A stretch of DNA of 64,000 nucleotides from Biomphalaria glabrata (lineage: Eukaryota > Mollusca > Gastropoda > Planorbidae). Shown in pieces: positions 51,901 to 63,182 of this stretch. The position numbers and the translations under genes were made by a program. The stretch lies in NCBI RefSeq assembly GCF_947242115.1, contig NC_074716.1:12397365-12461364 (forward strand), given 5' to 3'. The notes below the pieces were generated by a model, which did not search any database, was not told the DNA's origin, and worked only from the letters and a program-made list of their open reading frames with translations. Each line of letters starts with the position of its first letter. Within the stretch, counting starts at the first letter, position 1.

Positions 51901-54900
51901 AATTTTTCAAATGATATTATACAAATATTCGAAAAAGAAATGGTCATATATAGTTCCTAGTTCACCTTCTTCATTTCCTTCTTTTTGCTGAGTTTCTTCT
52001 TGCCTTTCAACACACAAACTGGTTCCAAGGAGTCCACAACATCCAAGTCCCAGATGCCAATGTCAGGTTCCATTGTTCCCAGTGCAATGAAGTTTCCTAG
52101 ATTTAGAAAGTCAAGATTGTGGTACATTTTGTATACCTTGTACTACTCAAATACATTCATTGATTACCTTAAATTTTTTTTTCTCTCCCCCCAACATCCT
52201 CCCAAAATAATGTTTTATCAAAATACAGTATTATATTCAGTTAAATCTAGAGTTATTTTAGAGCTTGAACACTTAGCATATTTAATTTTGTCAGTCTGGT
52301 TATTCCTCTTGCTTCCACATTTTTTTCCCCAGGATAAGTTGCAATAGAAAACTGGCTAAAAAAGTTCAACAACTTGTAGTTTAAAATGACATTTAAAATA
52401 ACTAAGTACATTCCTAGACCAAGACTTATAATTTTGTAACAGAAGTTGAGAAGGGGTAATCATTGTATAGGGAAACTTAAATAAAAATATAGATCTTTAT
52501 TACATTATTATTTAAATTTAAAAAAAAGGATTACATGAACATTTCTATGGGTTTCTTTGGGGATTTAAATCAATTAAAATCAGTTCATTGAAATCAAGTA
52601 GTTTAAATAACCTCTATCCTTAATTAAATTAAGAAGTCAAAGCAAAGAATAGAAAAAACTAAATGACAAGTGGAGACCCTACAAATAGCAAAGAGAAAAA
52701 TTGGAACAAAACAAGAAAGCACATGTAGTCCAAAAACAGTTTACCAGTCTGTAGGATTTCAAATTTAACTTTTATTTTATTTTCTCTTTTTAACAATAGT
52801 AAGAACAATGATTTGTAGAGAATCCAAAAAGAGTTGACATCAACGGCCCTTGAAACCCTATACGAAAGGGAAAGATTTTTCTCGAAGCTAAAAATGAGGG
52901 ATTAGCTCTCTGCCTCAACATCTTTCATTTACAAGATAATCATTTAGACATGTATTTGTGGGCTCACAACTCATTGAGCTAATGAACAGGATTTAGCTGT
53001 CTTCATAACTTGTGTTACCTTTACTACCATCAGCAACATCGAAGTCCAACCATTCTGACACAAGTGGAAATGTGGGTAAAATGTAGTCATGGTGAACAAA
53101 TAAATTATTCAGCTCTTCATTATAAACTGAAAATACAAGAAATAAAATGTATTATCTTTTCTCTTTTGATATAAATTTATTAGATTTAAATGTTTAGCTC
53201 CCAACACTATCTTTATAGTTTTTAATTCTAAATAATGAAAAAAAAAGTACAACACAGTATAAAAGAAAAGAAAAAGGTTTCTTTTTGAAACTATGTAAGT
53301 CCAATAAAAAACTGATGTTTATTAGTCACGTAAAAGATGCCTGACAGAATATTATGTTATATGTAATGTTGGTTTTTTTAACAATGAGGCAAAGATCTTT
53401 AGATACATATATATACTATATTTTTCTTTCATTTATAAAGCCTTTATCATTGATAGCTGTGATGTTAGACAATAAAGGCTTTTTACAATGCCACAGTTAG
53501 TGTTGTTAATACTCAGTCATTGGTTTGAAGCATCAAATAACTAGTACAACTAAACCAATATAGGCATATTAATTTTTTATGGAGACCTTCAAATAAACAT
53601 AAACAAGCTTCTTTTAAAACAAAACTGAATATAAATGTTACTTATAAATTTACACAGATTCAACTGGAAAATAGATATATGTGAAGACATAAGTGAAATG
53701 ATGTATAAACAAAATATAACCAATCACTAAAAATACAAGTCTTTTCTGTCTTAAGTCTCTTGCTAGTCTTTCCTTCCACAGATTCAACTGGAAAATAGAT
53801 ATATGTGAAGACATAAGTGAAATGATGTATAAACAAAATATAACCAATCACTAAAAATACAAGTCTTTTCTGTCTTAAGTCTCTTGCTAGTCTTTCTTCC
53901 ACTTTCACACACAGTATTTAAACCTCAATTACGACAGACCATCTCAGTATTTAGTCAGAAACTCTTCAGCCTTCAGATACACCCTACTTTCCTCATTATT
54001 ACAGCAGTAACAAGCACATACACTTCATAACAAGTGTACATTGAAGGCCTACCCTAAATGCCGATCAACTGGTTCTTTGAAAAAAAAAAACATTTACTTC
54101 TTCCACAAGAAAAATTGCCAGACTTACTGTGCACTTCTAGAATTGCAGCTTCTTCTGTGATCCTCCCCAAGACTAGAAGATTGTCAGTAGGTTTCAGAAT
54201 GAAGTCTTCCTCGTCACTATCAACCTATGAACACAAAAGCATAATGACAACGTGAACTATAGGTGATCAAACTAGTGATCTCCCACTATTAAGACTATTG
54301 GATGTAATTCACTAATCTGGACCTAGTGGTGTGTCCAACAGTCTCTATAGATGCCCATGTATTTATTTGGAAAACACAATGACAAGAGACCTTTACATTT
54401 TTCAAATGAATTATAAATTCAAGCAAACATATTGCTGTTGATAGAAATCAGATTATTTGCAATCCCAATTCAATCCTAACCCTCCATCTATAATAATAAT
54501 AATTATAGATCCATTAGATAAAGAGTCAATATGGAGATACATTTAGCGCCTATTATATATATATATATATATATATTTACTTTGTCACTTCCATCTACAC
54601 TTATTTATGATGAATGAAAATAAACATTAAAAACTAATTACATACATATATATGTATACCAAGATACTTTTGTTGTTTTTTATGGTCTAAATAAAAAAAA
54701 GGGGGGATCTGGATTGCAAAAAATAATTGTTTTACAACAACTAAATATTAAATATAATGCTAACAAAAATCCTTTCAATAACTTAAAACTCTAACATATT
54801 CTGTAACTGTATTCTTACATCATCTTTTAAGGTGATGTATGGATCTTCCTCATTGGATGCAAATGGTGTTAATCCACCAATGCTGTTGGAAAAATCTGGT

Positions 54901-57900
54901 GCCGATTCTTCATTATCATAATCTTCCAGCCCATATTTTTTTACAATGTCATCTGCATCTTCACTGTCATCCTGCTTTCTTTTGCGCTTATCTACTTTTC
55001 CTGGAGTTGTTTTAATGGCGCCAGCAACTTTTTGGCTTTTTTCAATGGCTGCAGCAACAGCATCTTGCTCATCTTCACTCATGTCATTATCTGATGCATC
55101 ATCTGCATCAAGTTTACTGAAAATTTAAAACAATTAATTACTAAAAAAAAAATCTAGGTAATTTCTTTTCTTTATATAATATATATCTTATTTCAGTCTA
55201 TAAGTTCATGTAGCTCAAGCATTTTAACTTAACCTACTTTTGGGATTCTTCAATTATCCGCCTGAGTTCTTCCTTTTCTATGGTGACCTTTGAAAAAAAC
55301 ACACAAATAATAAATATAATAAATAAATAAATTTGTGTATATATTAATGACAAAGATATATACATTTTTTAGTTACAAAAGCAAGTGTAATAAAGACTAA
55401 CAATGCTACAGATATTATAAATGAGCTGTCAGCTCATTTATTTAGAGGTCATAAGTTCTCTTCCAACTATTATGACCTTAAATATTGATACATATATAAT
55501 ATGCATAATCATGACAAATAAGTTATAACTTAACAATTAGCAATCAAAATAGTCATCTTTGGACAGAGTACTTATAAAATCAGACTGTGCTAATGGCCTT
55601 AAAACATCTAGTAAAACATCACTTTTTCTTATATACAGTACATTAATGATCTAAACCAAAAAAATCAAAAGCAGCATATATGCAGATGACCTTGCCTTAA
55701 TCAGTTCAGAAAAATATGTCGGCTAGAAGACACCCTTGATAAACTTAGTGAGTGTTACAAAGACTGGGGCATAACCATCAGCACACACAAAAAAAAGACA
55801 ACATATACCACCTTCTCACTATCAACAAAACACCAAATGATGAAATTAACACTAGATAAGGAAGCTCTAGATAAAAATGACAATCCTGCATATCTTGAAG
55901 GCACATATGACATGAGACTAACTTGGAAAAAAAAAACACAAAGTAAAGGAATCCCAATATTATCCTATATGAAAACAATTATCCAGCACAGACTGGGGAA
56001 CGAATAACAACATTCTAAAAAAAGACAAATACATCACAACCACTATAGAATATGGTTCCACACTATGGCGCTTAGCAGCCCAAACCAATTTACAGGAAAT
56101 AAATAAACAAGATACAAAATATTGGTCTAATGATAATGAAAAGAGCAATAAAGACAACACCCATTAGTGCAATGGAGGAAATCACAGCCCTGGTTTCTTT
56201 GGACAAAAGAATACACAAAAAACTCCTGACGCAGTTTACCAAAATGGAAACCTTAGAGAGTCACCAACTCAGATCCAAAATCCAAAAATATGGGCACTCA
56301 AAATCAGCTGAAATCTTTAAAATTCAGGAATCTTTGAACTTGAAATATTAGATAATATAACTATTGAATCAACTAAGCAGAACAATACATTCCTCAATGG
56401 GACCTAGACTCCCTTCTATAAGAAACAACATCGAAAATGTAACAAAAAATCCTGCCAGCAGTAAACAGAACTCAAGGAATTAGTGAACTCTTTTCTAAAA
56501 ACCCATTACCCCGACAAATAATGACAATGGGTAAGAGTTTAGACAGATGGATCCTCTCAAAAGCCCAAAACACAAACTTAGGAGCTGGATCTCTAGTTGG
56601 AAGCCAAGCTCTTGACCACTCTAAGCTTCATCAGGATTCGAAACCAGGACCCTCTGGTTCGGAAAACAAGTGTTTTACCACTCAGCCCCCATGCCTCCGA
56701 TTACGTACTGACTTTAAATATTGTGAACTACTCAATCTGTTTTGTTTTTTTTTTAATTTATATATTCCTGCATCTAGTATTGACTAATATTAAAGTTTAT
56801 TATACTAATTGACTTATTCATGTGACTGTGAACACCCTAGATACATGAATAAGGTGGCAACCACACCTCTCCAACGAACTTGGTTCTGATCAGCTTTCAT
56901 CATATGCTGCCATGTCATTCCAGTCCTATTACTACACTACAATTACTATTCTACTAGTACTAGATATCTATCTAGATTTACACTATTTGGCTGGCTGCCT
57001 GGTCATGTGATATGGGCACTGGACTGTCATTAGGTCCAGGATTCATATCCCCTGTTGTCCTCAGAAGTTTTGGACTAGAATAAAGTATATTACCTTCAAA
57101 ACTCTGAAGGCAGTGAAAGAACATCCAAAACATGTAAAACATTTTTACAAACATTAACATATGATGATATGATATTAGCCTAAGAGTTAAATAAGAGTGT
57201 AGGTTTACCAGAACAATTAACAAATTAGTGTGTATTGATTGAGACTCTTAATTACTATAATAATTAATATAAATATAGATCTAGTAAATATTATTAATAT
57301 TATATACTAGACTTACTAGACTCTAACTCTAGAACTAAATGTCTAAATTAGTCATGTCCATGAGTTGCAAAATGTAGGTACTTTGATTTTCCAGTTGTGC
57401 TAGATTTTGTTTGGTTTCCGGAACTGGTAGTCTACTGGCGTCAGTATATAATAGTAAATAAGTTACAGCATTTTTATTGCAAAATTTTCCTTTTTCTGTC
57501 ACAATTTTTTTTAAATATATAGGCAAAATTTTCACCACTAAAATTGCTATAAAACTTATGTTCTATTTAACTTAGAAACATAAATGAGGTATCAATAAAC
57601 TCGGTTCAAAAAGCTCTATCTAACTATATTAGTTTCATTACAATATATTGAATATATTGAGTCTGAAATTTTTATCAAAGTACCTACAAAATGTTTGTGT
57701 TGGACTTTTTTAAGAGAATGTCTAGAAGTCTTGTCTATCAATGATTGAGATGAGTATGATTTTAGTCTTATTTAGAACTTAGATCTAATGATTCTAATCC
57801 TAATAAAGACTTGTTTAATCCTTATTTGGCTTACTATACTAGGACTTACTAGGTATAGTATACTACTATACTTATACTAGTTTAAGTTATATATTAAAAT

Positions 57901-58493
57901 ACTTATTATTACTATCATGTTTATTTGTTATAATTTGCATTCTATTTCTAATGCTTAGTATAAATATCAGATTAAAAATAATTTAAATCAATTTCAATTA
58001 GATCTCATCTATATTATATGATAATGATATAATCTAATCTAGAATCTAGATCATCTAGTATAGATCTAGACTCTAGTTAACTCTCGGTCTCTAGTAGTCT
58101 AAGTAGTACTACATCTAGTAGATGACTAGATCTATTTGAATGATAATCATCATAATGATAAGATAATCATAATAAATAAAATATAGATCTAAATAAATCT
58201 AAAATTAAATTATAAAAATAAATAATAAATCACTCTCAAGTGACTCAAGAGTGACAAGAGAGGAAGAGTCACTGTCAAGTGACAAGTCAGAATCTCAAGA
58301 CTCTCTGAGCTCTCACTCTCTGAATCTGACTATCTCTGAATCAGTGAATAATAATAATAATAATTATAAATAATCGGATTTAATCCTCAATAATCAAAAA
58401 ATCATGATGATGCCTTACTTTGTCTGGCTTCTGCTTGGCACACCCCTGTTTGACCCATGCTAGACATGGTACTAAGTTTTTCGACTTTGACAT
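47864..58493 (-). CDS. PWP1: Periodic tryptophan protein 1 homolog (PWP1)
   Basis: Nucleolar WD40 protein of ribosome biogenesis and rDNA chromatin. Exons in transcript order: 58493-58419, 55287-55238, 55116-54819, 54224-54128, 53126-53019, 52096-51966, 51815-51751, 51649-51553, 50759-50698, 50563-50452, 49794-49704, 49401-49280, 49135-49033, 48117-47864. These give 554 aa (human 501). The start [20 protein letters not shown] matches the family N-terminus. An acidic region with a KRKRK run follows, then [12 protein letters not shown] units include [72 protein letters not shown] and [12 protein letters not shown]. The last exon encodes an acidic patch ([11 protein letters not shown]) and a basic tail ([10 protein letters not shown]), probably nucleolar targeting, which makes the protein longer than human. 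The final acceptor is chosen to keep this frame; another AG lies 4 nt on. The frame is intact. Confidence 0.95.
48118..49032. other. PWP1 last intron
   Basis: AT-rich; (TA)n at about 48872-48900 and a short (GA)n. No inserted element recognised. Confidence 0.4.
53656..53901. repeat. Near-perfect 124-bp tandem duplication in a PWP1 intron
   Basis: AGATTCAACTGGAAAATAGA starts at 53656 and again at 53780, and the two units are almost identical to their ends (CTTGCTAGTCTTTC...TTCCAC). The low divergence points to a recent duplication. The minus-strand frames here are by-products. Confidence 0.9.
55625..56525 (+). mobile_element. Jockey-type LINE reverse transcriptase fragment, PWP1 intron 1
   Basis: Broken frames read [12 protein letters not shown] (catalytic YADD), [74 protein letters not shown] and HKKLLTQF. 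This is the order and spacing of Jockey/I-group reverse transcriptases (LYADDLAL...YLGVTFD.RLTW...YGS..W). It is antisense to PWP1 and carries several frame breaks. Confidence 0.8.
56600..56700 (-). mobile_element. tRNA-derived SINE head
   Basis: On the minus strand: GGAGGCATGGGGGCTGAGTG, GTAAAACACTTG, TTCCGAACCAGAGG and the B box GGTTTCGAATCC. A second, shorter tRNA-like piece (GAGTGGTCAAGAGCTTGGC) follows, so the head may be dimeric. Confidence 0.6.
56990..57146 (+). mobile_element. tRNA-derived SINE (GGATGCCTGG family), copy 2
   Basis: Plus strand: TGGCTGCCTGGTCATGTG, GGGCACTGGACTGTC, B-box-like GGATTCATATCCC, TTTTGGACTAG, CTCTGAAGG and ACATCCAAAACATG, collinear with the minus copy at 3395-3545. 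Confidence 0.75.
57150..58415. repeat. AT-rich PWP1 intron 1 with dense TCTAGA/AGATCT words
   Basis: From about 57240 to 58330 the sequence is made largely of TAGATCTAG, CTAGTA and AATAATA words, followed by a GAGTCAAGTGACAAGT-type internal repeat (58230-58330). No frame or element border. Confidence 0.55.
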
Positions 58494-58739
58494 TTTATAT
58501 TATTATTTAATTGAAATTTCTATATAAATTATTGATACACTGAGTGACTAACATAAACTGTACATGCTGACATGTTTTATTTACTTTGCTTTTAAAGTGC
58601 CCTCCCTTTGACGGTCTTAGTTTTTCAAAGTGATTCCCCTTTGTATTTTTTTTTTCTTTTATAATTATTATTCATTTCCATGATTCACCCTTTCTATTTC
58701 TTGCGTTATTATATTTTCAACAAGATGGCAATTTCTTCA

Positions 58740-59570
58740 ATTATCATATCTTATATAATACAGGCGTTACTTCAAAAAAGAAGATGATTACGTCCTACGC
58801 GTCATGCATATTAACCAATGACCTAAATTCTGCCAAGTCACTGGTTTTCCTGGCTAGCCCAGGCAACCCATTCCATTCTCTAATAGTAGGCTAGTAATAG
58901 CACTAGGGAAGAAGGAGCATTTGTACACATTTGTCCTAGTAGCCTATATGGAGCAAGCAGTGTGCTTTTTTATCTTTGTGTCTTTCTGAGTATTTTATTA
59001 AATTTTGTATTTGAAGAATATGGTTCAGTGTTTTATGTATAATTGCTACTTTACTTTAAAGTCTTCTATCCTGAAGGCTTTCTAAATTAATCAAGTGATT
59101 TTACTAAAGGTATACGTTACTCTAGTCAAATGTGAATATTCCATTGTTATGAATATTACTGCTCTATTTTGTGTCTGTTCCAGTTTCTTAGTGTTTTCTT
59201 GAGTTGAGGGGGTCCAAACAGAGGATGCATATTCTATTATTGGCCTAACCAAGGTTAAATAACATTTTAGTTTTATGTTCTTATTTGATGTATAGAAATT
59301 TCGTTTATGAATTTCAGTGCTCTAGAGCTATTTTGTGCCGTTCCAGTTTCTTAGTGTTTTCTTGAGTTGAGGGGTCCCAAACAGAAGATGCATATTCTAT
59401 TATTGGCCTAACCAAGGTTAAATAACATTTTAGTTCTATGTTCTTATTTGATGTATAGAAATTTCGTTTAATAAACACTAATTCTTTGTTTGATTTTTTT
59501 GATAGTTTCATCAATATGGGGATTCCATGACAGTTTTTCATTCATTATAGCACCTATAGGTATTTTGCGT
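58740..59570 (-). mobile_element. CR1-like LINE 3' end with an internal 163-bp tandem duplication
   Basis: Minus strand: NKELVFIKRNFYTSNKNIEL, KCYLTLVRPIIEYASSVWDP and STQENTKKLE (reverse transcriptase C-terminus). After a gap comes FPSAIRAWNGLPG, then a 3' end with CATGACGCGTAGGACG. TTCCAGTTTCTTAGTGTTTT occurs at 59178 and 59341, marking a 163-bp repeated segment. Related pieces at 5095, 28190, 36495 and 62930. Confidence 0.8.
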
Positions 59571-59659
59571 TTCTAGTCTGTGTTACCGATAATTAATTTG
59601 TTTTCGTTTTTTTTTTTTTTTTGTTACTTTCAATAACTAACATTTTTCTGCATTAAAAT

Positions 59660-59730
59660 TGATTATGTGAATTGAGAGTTTCACAAACCCAGTTGTGACC
59701 TTATATTTTTCCATATCTGATGCAAATAAG
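59660..59730 (-). mobile_element. Short LINE 3' tail fragment (C2H2-tail group)
   Basis: CACAAACCCAGTTGTGACC and TTTTTCCATATCTGATGC match the finger-coding part of the tail at 60175-60235 and 44940-44985. Confidence 0.5.
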
Positions 59731-60054
59731 GTTATCAGATATTTTTGGATCGAAAGCGGGTCACCTGTCGATCATGGCTTTAAAAATATAGGCTTTACCC
59801 AGGCCTGCAATGGTGCTTTCTACAATCTGTGCGTCATTACAACAGTGCATTTAAAAAATGAAACATGAAAACTATTTAAATTGGTTCTACATTATCTCCC
59901 TTATCTCAATTGTACCGAACCATTTAGCGAGGCTGATGATCTGAATACGCTTTTCATAGGTGCATGAATCTGCTTGTAATGTTTCAGGACAGTGCCATGC
60001 ATTTTTACCAAGGATTTCTGGAGTTTTGGCTGTCAAATTTGCACTTCACGATTA

Positions 60055-60260
60055 GAAGACCTTTTAGTGTTTCCACCACTACCTAGCTGTTTTTCTTTCA
60101 CTGGTCCACAGAGAATAATAATAATGGCAATGTCTTCGATTCGGAAGATTAAGGATGAGTGCAATGTTTTACATGACTACGCAAACCAAGTTGTGACCTG
60201 CATATTTTTCCGCATCTCGTGCAGACAAAGCTGTTGTCCGCCGGCGGTCTATTTTAATTT
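60055..60260 (-). mobile_element. LINE 3' tail with intact C2H2 finger and terminal hairpin
   Basis: The minus strand reads SFVCTRCGKICRSQL, GLRSHVKHCTHP, then a stop, then a hairpin (TCTTCGATTCGGAAGA, 60133-60148) and (ATT)n. This is the best preserved member of the tail group in the window. Confidence 0.8.
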
Positions 60261-60689
60261 TCGTCTTCTGCACCTATATTCAATAAGGACTTTATTTCTT
60301 TGTGTTTCAAATGTATCTCCACTGAAAATAACCCTTCAGCGTTAGTTTCTGGTAGGACAAAACGAATTCGACCATCTTTTGTATTTCTTCATTAAAAAAA
60401 AAAAAAAAAAAGAATTCTTATGGAAATGAAAGACAATATCAAACTATCGAACATCGATCATTATCTTCAAGGAATTCTTTGATGAAGCAAATTTTGCCAC
60501 ATTATCATTACTTACTATATGCAAAGGAGAAAGTTTTAACCCGAATTACTTTTCTAATATGTAAGCCGACAGTAAGCCTACTATCCCCTGTATGAACTAT
60601 TTTTTAGTTCTATTCATCTGAAAGCTATAATGCTGTCCAATCGGGCTCTTCGTCTTCTTTTTTGAGATTTTCGGCATATTGTCGTCTGC

Positions 60690-61000
60690 CATATGGGACA
60701 CCATGGGTTATGTTTTTTTTTCCTCCATGGCTTTTTAAAGAGAGGATTTCAGCCTTTCAAGCCATCTATCACATTTTCACATTGATTTCTAATAAAAGGG
60801 CGCATTTTAGCAAAGAGGAAAAAAGAAGGTTACAAAGACAGTTTGTGTAGAAACACAAACTGTAAATTGGCCCCCGAAGTGGTCCACCCAGGCAGGTAAA
60901 AAGGCAGGTTTCAATGTTATCAGAATTAAATTCTATCTAAGACAAATGACAGAAAATAATGGATTTAAAAAAGTTTAACAGATCTCGTATGGTGGTCCAG
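60690..61000. repeat. Unidentified sequence with a perfect hairpin
   Basis: ACAGTTTGTGT (60838-60848) and ACACAAACTGT (60853-60863) form an 11-bp stem with a 4-nt loop. Nearby GGCCCCCGAAGTGGTCC and CCAGGCAGGTAAAAAGGCAGG look like dispersed-repeat sequence, but I cannot name the family and no second copy is in the window. Confidence 0.3.
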
Positions 61001-61379
61001 CAGACCAAAGGATAGGTGAATGTGAAGTTAGATGTGAATCTGGCCTAACTGATGTCTTATAATGAATATATCTAATTGATCTTATTGTTTTGTAAAGGGC
61101 CAATCTCTTATTCCTCAAGAATAAAATATTTCCGTATAAGAGAATAAATATTCAAGCGATAATATGAAAAACGACTTGTTAATTGTTGTTTTAAATTATG
61201 TCTGACTTATAAGCATACTAAGTAAAATTTTTCTCTTTGAAAAAATAATAACATTTTTTGTGTGTAGATATAGTAGGCTACTTAGTTTAACAAAACTTAC
61301 ATAACTTAAGAAAAGCATGTTGCCCCACCTCCGATATGTGGGCATAATCAAAGAGACCTGAAAGCAGTGGACATCAATA

Positions 61380-61560
61380 TCAAGACATGGCATTAGACCA
61401 CACTTTGGGGAGAGAGATGGTCTTCAGAGGGGAACAAAGAAATGTTGAAAAAAAAAACAACATTGGCCTCGGCTCTGAAAGAAGACAAACGAAAAATGTC
61501 TGGTTTCTCTACAACCGAAATAAATGCCACCTTTGCATCTGGAAGGGAATATCTTTCCAA
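61380..61560 (+). mobile_element. LINE C-terminal debris cut off inside its C2H2 finger
   Basis: Plus strand pieces resemble the 45895-46140 fragment (AACATTGGCCTCGGCTCTG; TTTGCATCTGGAAGGGAA). The finger is cut at CTTTCCAAG, where it joins the minisatellite element. Confidence 0.55.
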
Positions 61561-61900
61561 GAGCGTAGCCAAGAGAGGTTACAAATTTCTACAAGTGGCT
61601 GGGCTCCATTAATTCAATATACGAAAAAAAGCTAATTACACACTCAAAAATCTATGAGTGTAGCCAAGAGGCGTTTTGAATTTAATACCCTCTTCAGCGG
61701 GATTTGAAGCTAAAAAATACCTCTTCAATATAAAAAAAAAAGCGAATTGCACACTCAAAAATCTATGAGCGTAGCCAAAGGGGTTATAGTTTAACCCCCC
61801 CCCCCTTTATGAGGGGTTTGATGCTAAAAAAATACCTGTTCAATATATTAAAAAAAAAAGCAAATTACACATTCAAAATTCTATGAGCGTAGCTTTTTTT
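61559..61900. repeat. Minisatellite element related to 29116-30165
   Basis: AAGAGCGTAGCCAAGAGAGG and GGTTACAAATTTCTAC match 30074-30110. Units of about 110-120 bp follow, each with AATTACACACTCAAAAATC, CTATGAGCGTAGCC, a GGGG(T)n and a C-run. Confidence 0.75.
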
Positions 61901-61904
61901 TTTA

Positions 61905-62380
61905 ATGAACCCTTGAATTCCAGAGACTTAGGCAAATAACCATGGTGTCTATGTATACTTAAAATATTTTGAGAAACATGGTACATGTAGGCCTATATGA
62001 TGTATTATATTTTTACTTATTATTAGCAAGTGTTTGGTATGTAGAGCTGGAGATACCTTACAGTCATTAAATAAACCAATGTTAATGTCAACAAATAATT
62101 GCATCAGTTTTTAGTCTATCATCGTTTCATTTTGTTTTTAATTTTAAAGTAATATCTTAAAAAAAACTTTTTGAAAATAAAAGTGTGCCTCTTAATAAAC
62201 ACACATAGGCTACACAAGCCAAAATGTTTATTAAAGAAAATGATGTGAAAAACAAACACACATTTACATTTAGTAGCCTACGTGAAAAATATGTCTTAAC
62301 ACAAACACTCATGCAAAACATAGATATGAATAATTCTTTTAAAAGAAATAATACAATAAACGTACATAATGTAACAAAGC
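61905..62380. other. Intergenic, nothing recognised
   Basis: AT-rich sequence; the overlapping frames on both strands at 62157-62501 show no family features. Confidence 0.35.
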
Positions 62381-62384
62381 GTCC

Positions 62385-62460
62385 CGTCGACAAAACGGCT
62401 CGGGCCAAAACGTCCTTCGCGCCAAAACGGCGGCGCCAAAACGTCCTGCTTCGTCTATTC
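62385..62460. repeat. GC-rich short repeat with CCAAAACG words
   Basis: ACAAAACGGC, CCAAAACGTCC, CCAAAACGGC and CCAAAACGTCC occur at 15-18-bp spacing, separated by GC-rich spacers including GGCGCC. Sharply different from the flanking AT-rich DNA. Not coding as far as I can see. Confidence 0.55.
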
Positions 62461-62824
62461 CATTCGGACCCAAACTCTAATGTCATATAATAGGCATCCA
62501 ACTCTAGTTCTACTTGTCCTAAAAATTAATGTGTTAAGTTTGGTAATGTATCGATAACTGAACGCATGCACACAGTAAACTCTATATCTTTATAAGAAAT
62601 GTAAGCGTTATATGTTGCTTTGTAATGGCTAAGTATGTAGGGGCCCTTCAAGGATGAAGCCTACTACGGGTGTTGGCTAGTAGCCTACATTAGGCCCTAT
62701 TTCGGAAAATGTGATAGATAAAATGAGCTTTATACTGTAAGAGTCTGTTAAAGTTGTTTTTTAAACACGACGCTCAGATGGTTCCTTTTGCAACAAAATG
62801 CTGCTATAAACCTTTCAAAAATTT

Positions 62825-62925
62825 AATACTTTCTATAGTGACATTCGTGAGGCCCTTTGGGTGGCCTGACCGGCCCACCGGGCATTTGCCCGAATCCCCA
62901 TATAGCCAGTCCGCCCCTGGTATAG
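62825..62925. mobile_element. DNA-transposon terminus (…GTCCGCCCCTG)
   Basis: GGCCTGACCGGCCCACCGGG, CATTTGCCCGAATCCCC and CAGTCCGCCCCTG, read inverted, begin CAGGGGCGGACTGG, a terminus type I recall from hAT-like elements of animals. The other end is not visible. Confidence 0.45.
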
Positions 62926-62929
62926 GGCC

Positions 62930-63105
62930 TACAGACGTTACTTCAAAAAATAAGATGACAACATCCTACGCGTCATGCATGACCTAAATTCTGCCAGGTC
63001 ACTGGTTTTCCTGGCTAGCTCTGGCAACTTTAATAGCTCTAGGGAAGAAGGAGCATTTGTACAAATTTGTCCTAACATATGGAACGAGAAATGTCATTTT
63101 GATGT
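62930..63105 (-). mobile_element. CR1-like LINE C-terminal fragment
   Basis: Plus-strand words ACGTTACTTCAAAAAA, CTACGCGTCATGCATG, GGTTTTCCTGGCTAGC, CTAGGGAAGAAGGAGCATT and TTGTACAAATTTGTCCTA are shared with 58740-59000. Confidence 0.75.
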
Positions 63106-63182
63106 CCTGCTGTCATCCTCTATTTATATATATAGAATATTTAATAGGGTACTTAACAGACGCGCTAGACACTAATGTGTGT

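Noticed and set aside
54783-55082. Separate 99-aa acidic protein
   Set aside because: It is PWP1 exon 3 with an internal methionine read through its donor.
62157-62501. 114-aa minus-strand and 88-aa plus-strand frames
   Set aside because: Overlapping frames on both strands, no family features, and one spans the CCAAAACG repeat.
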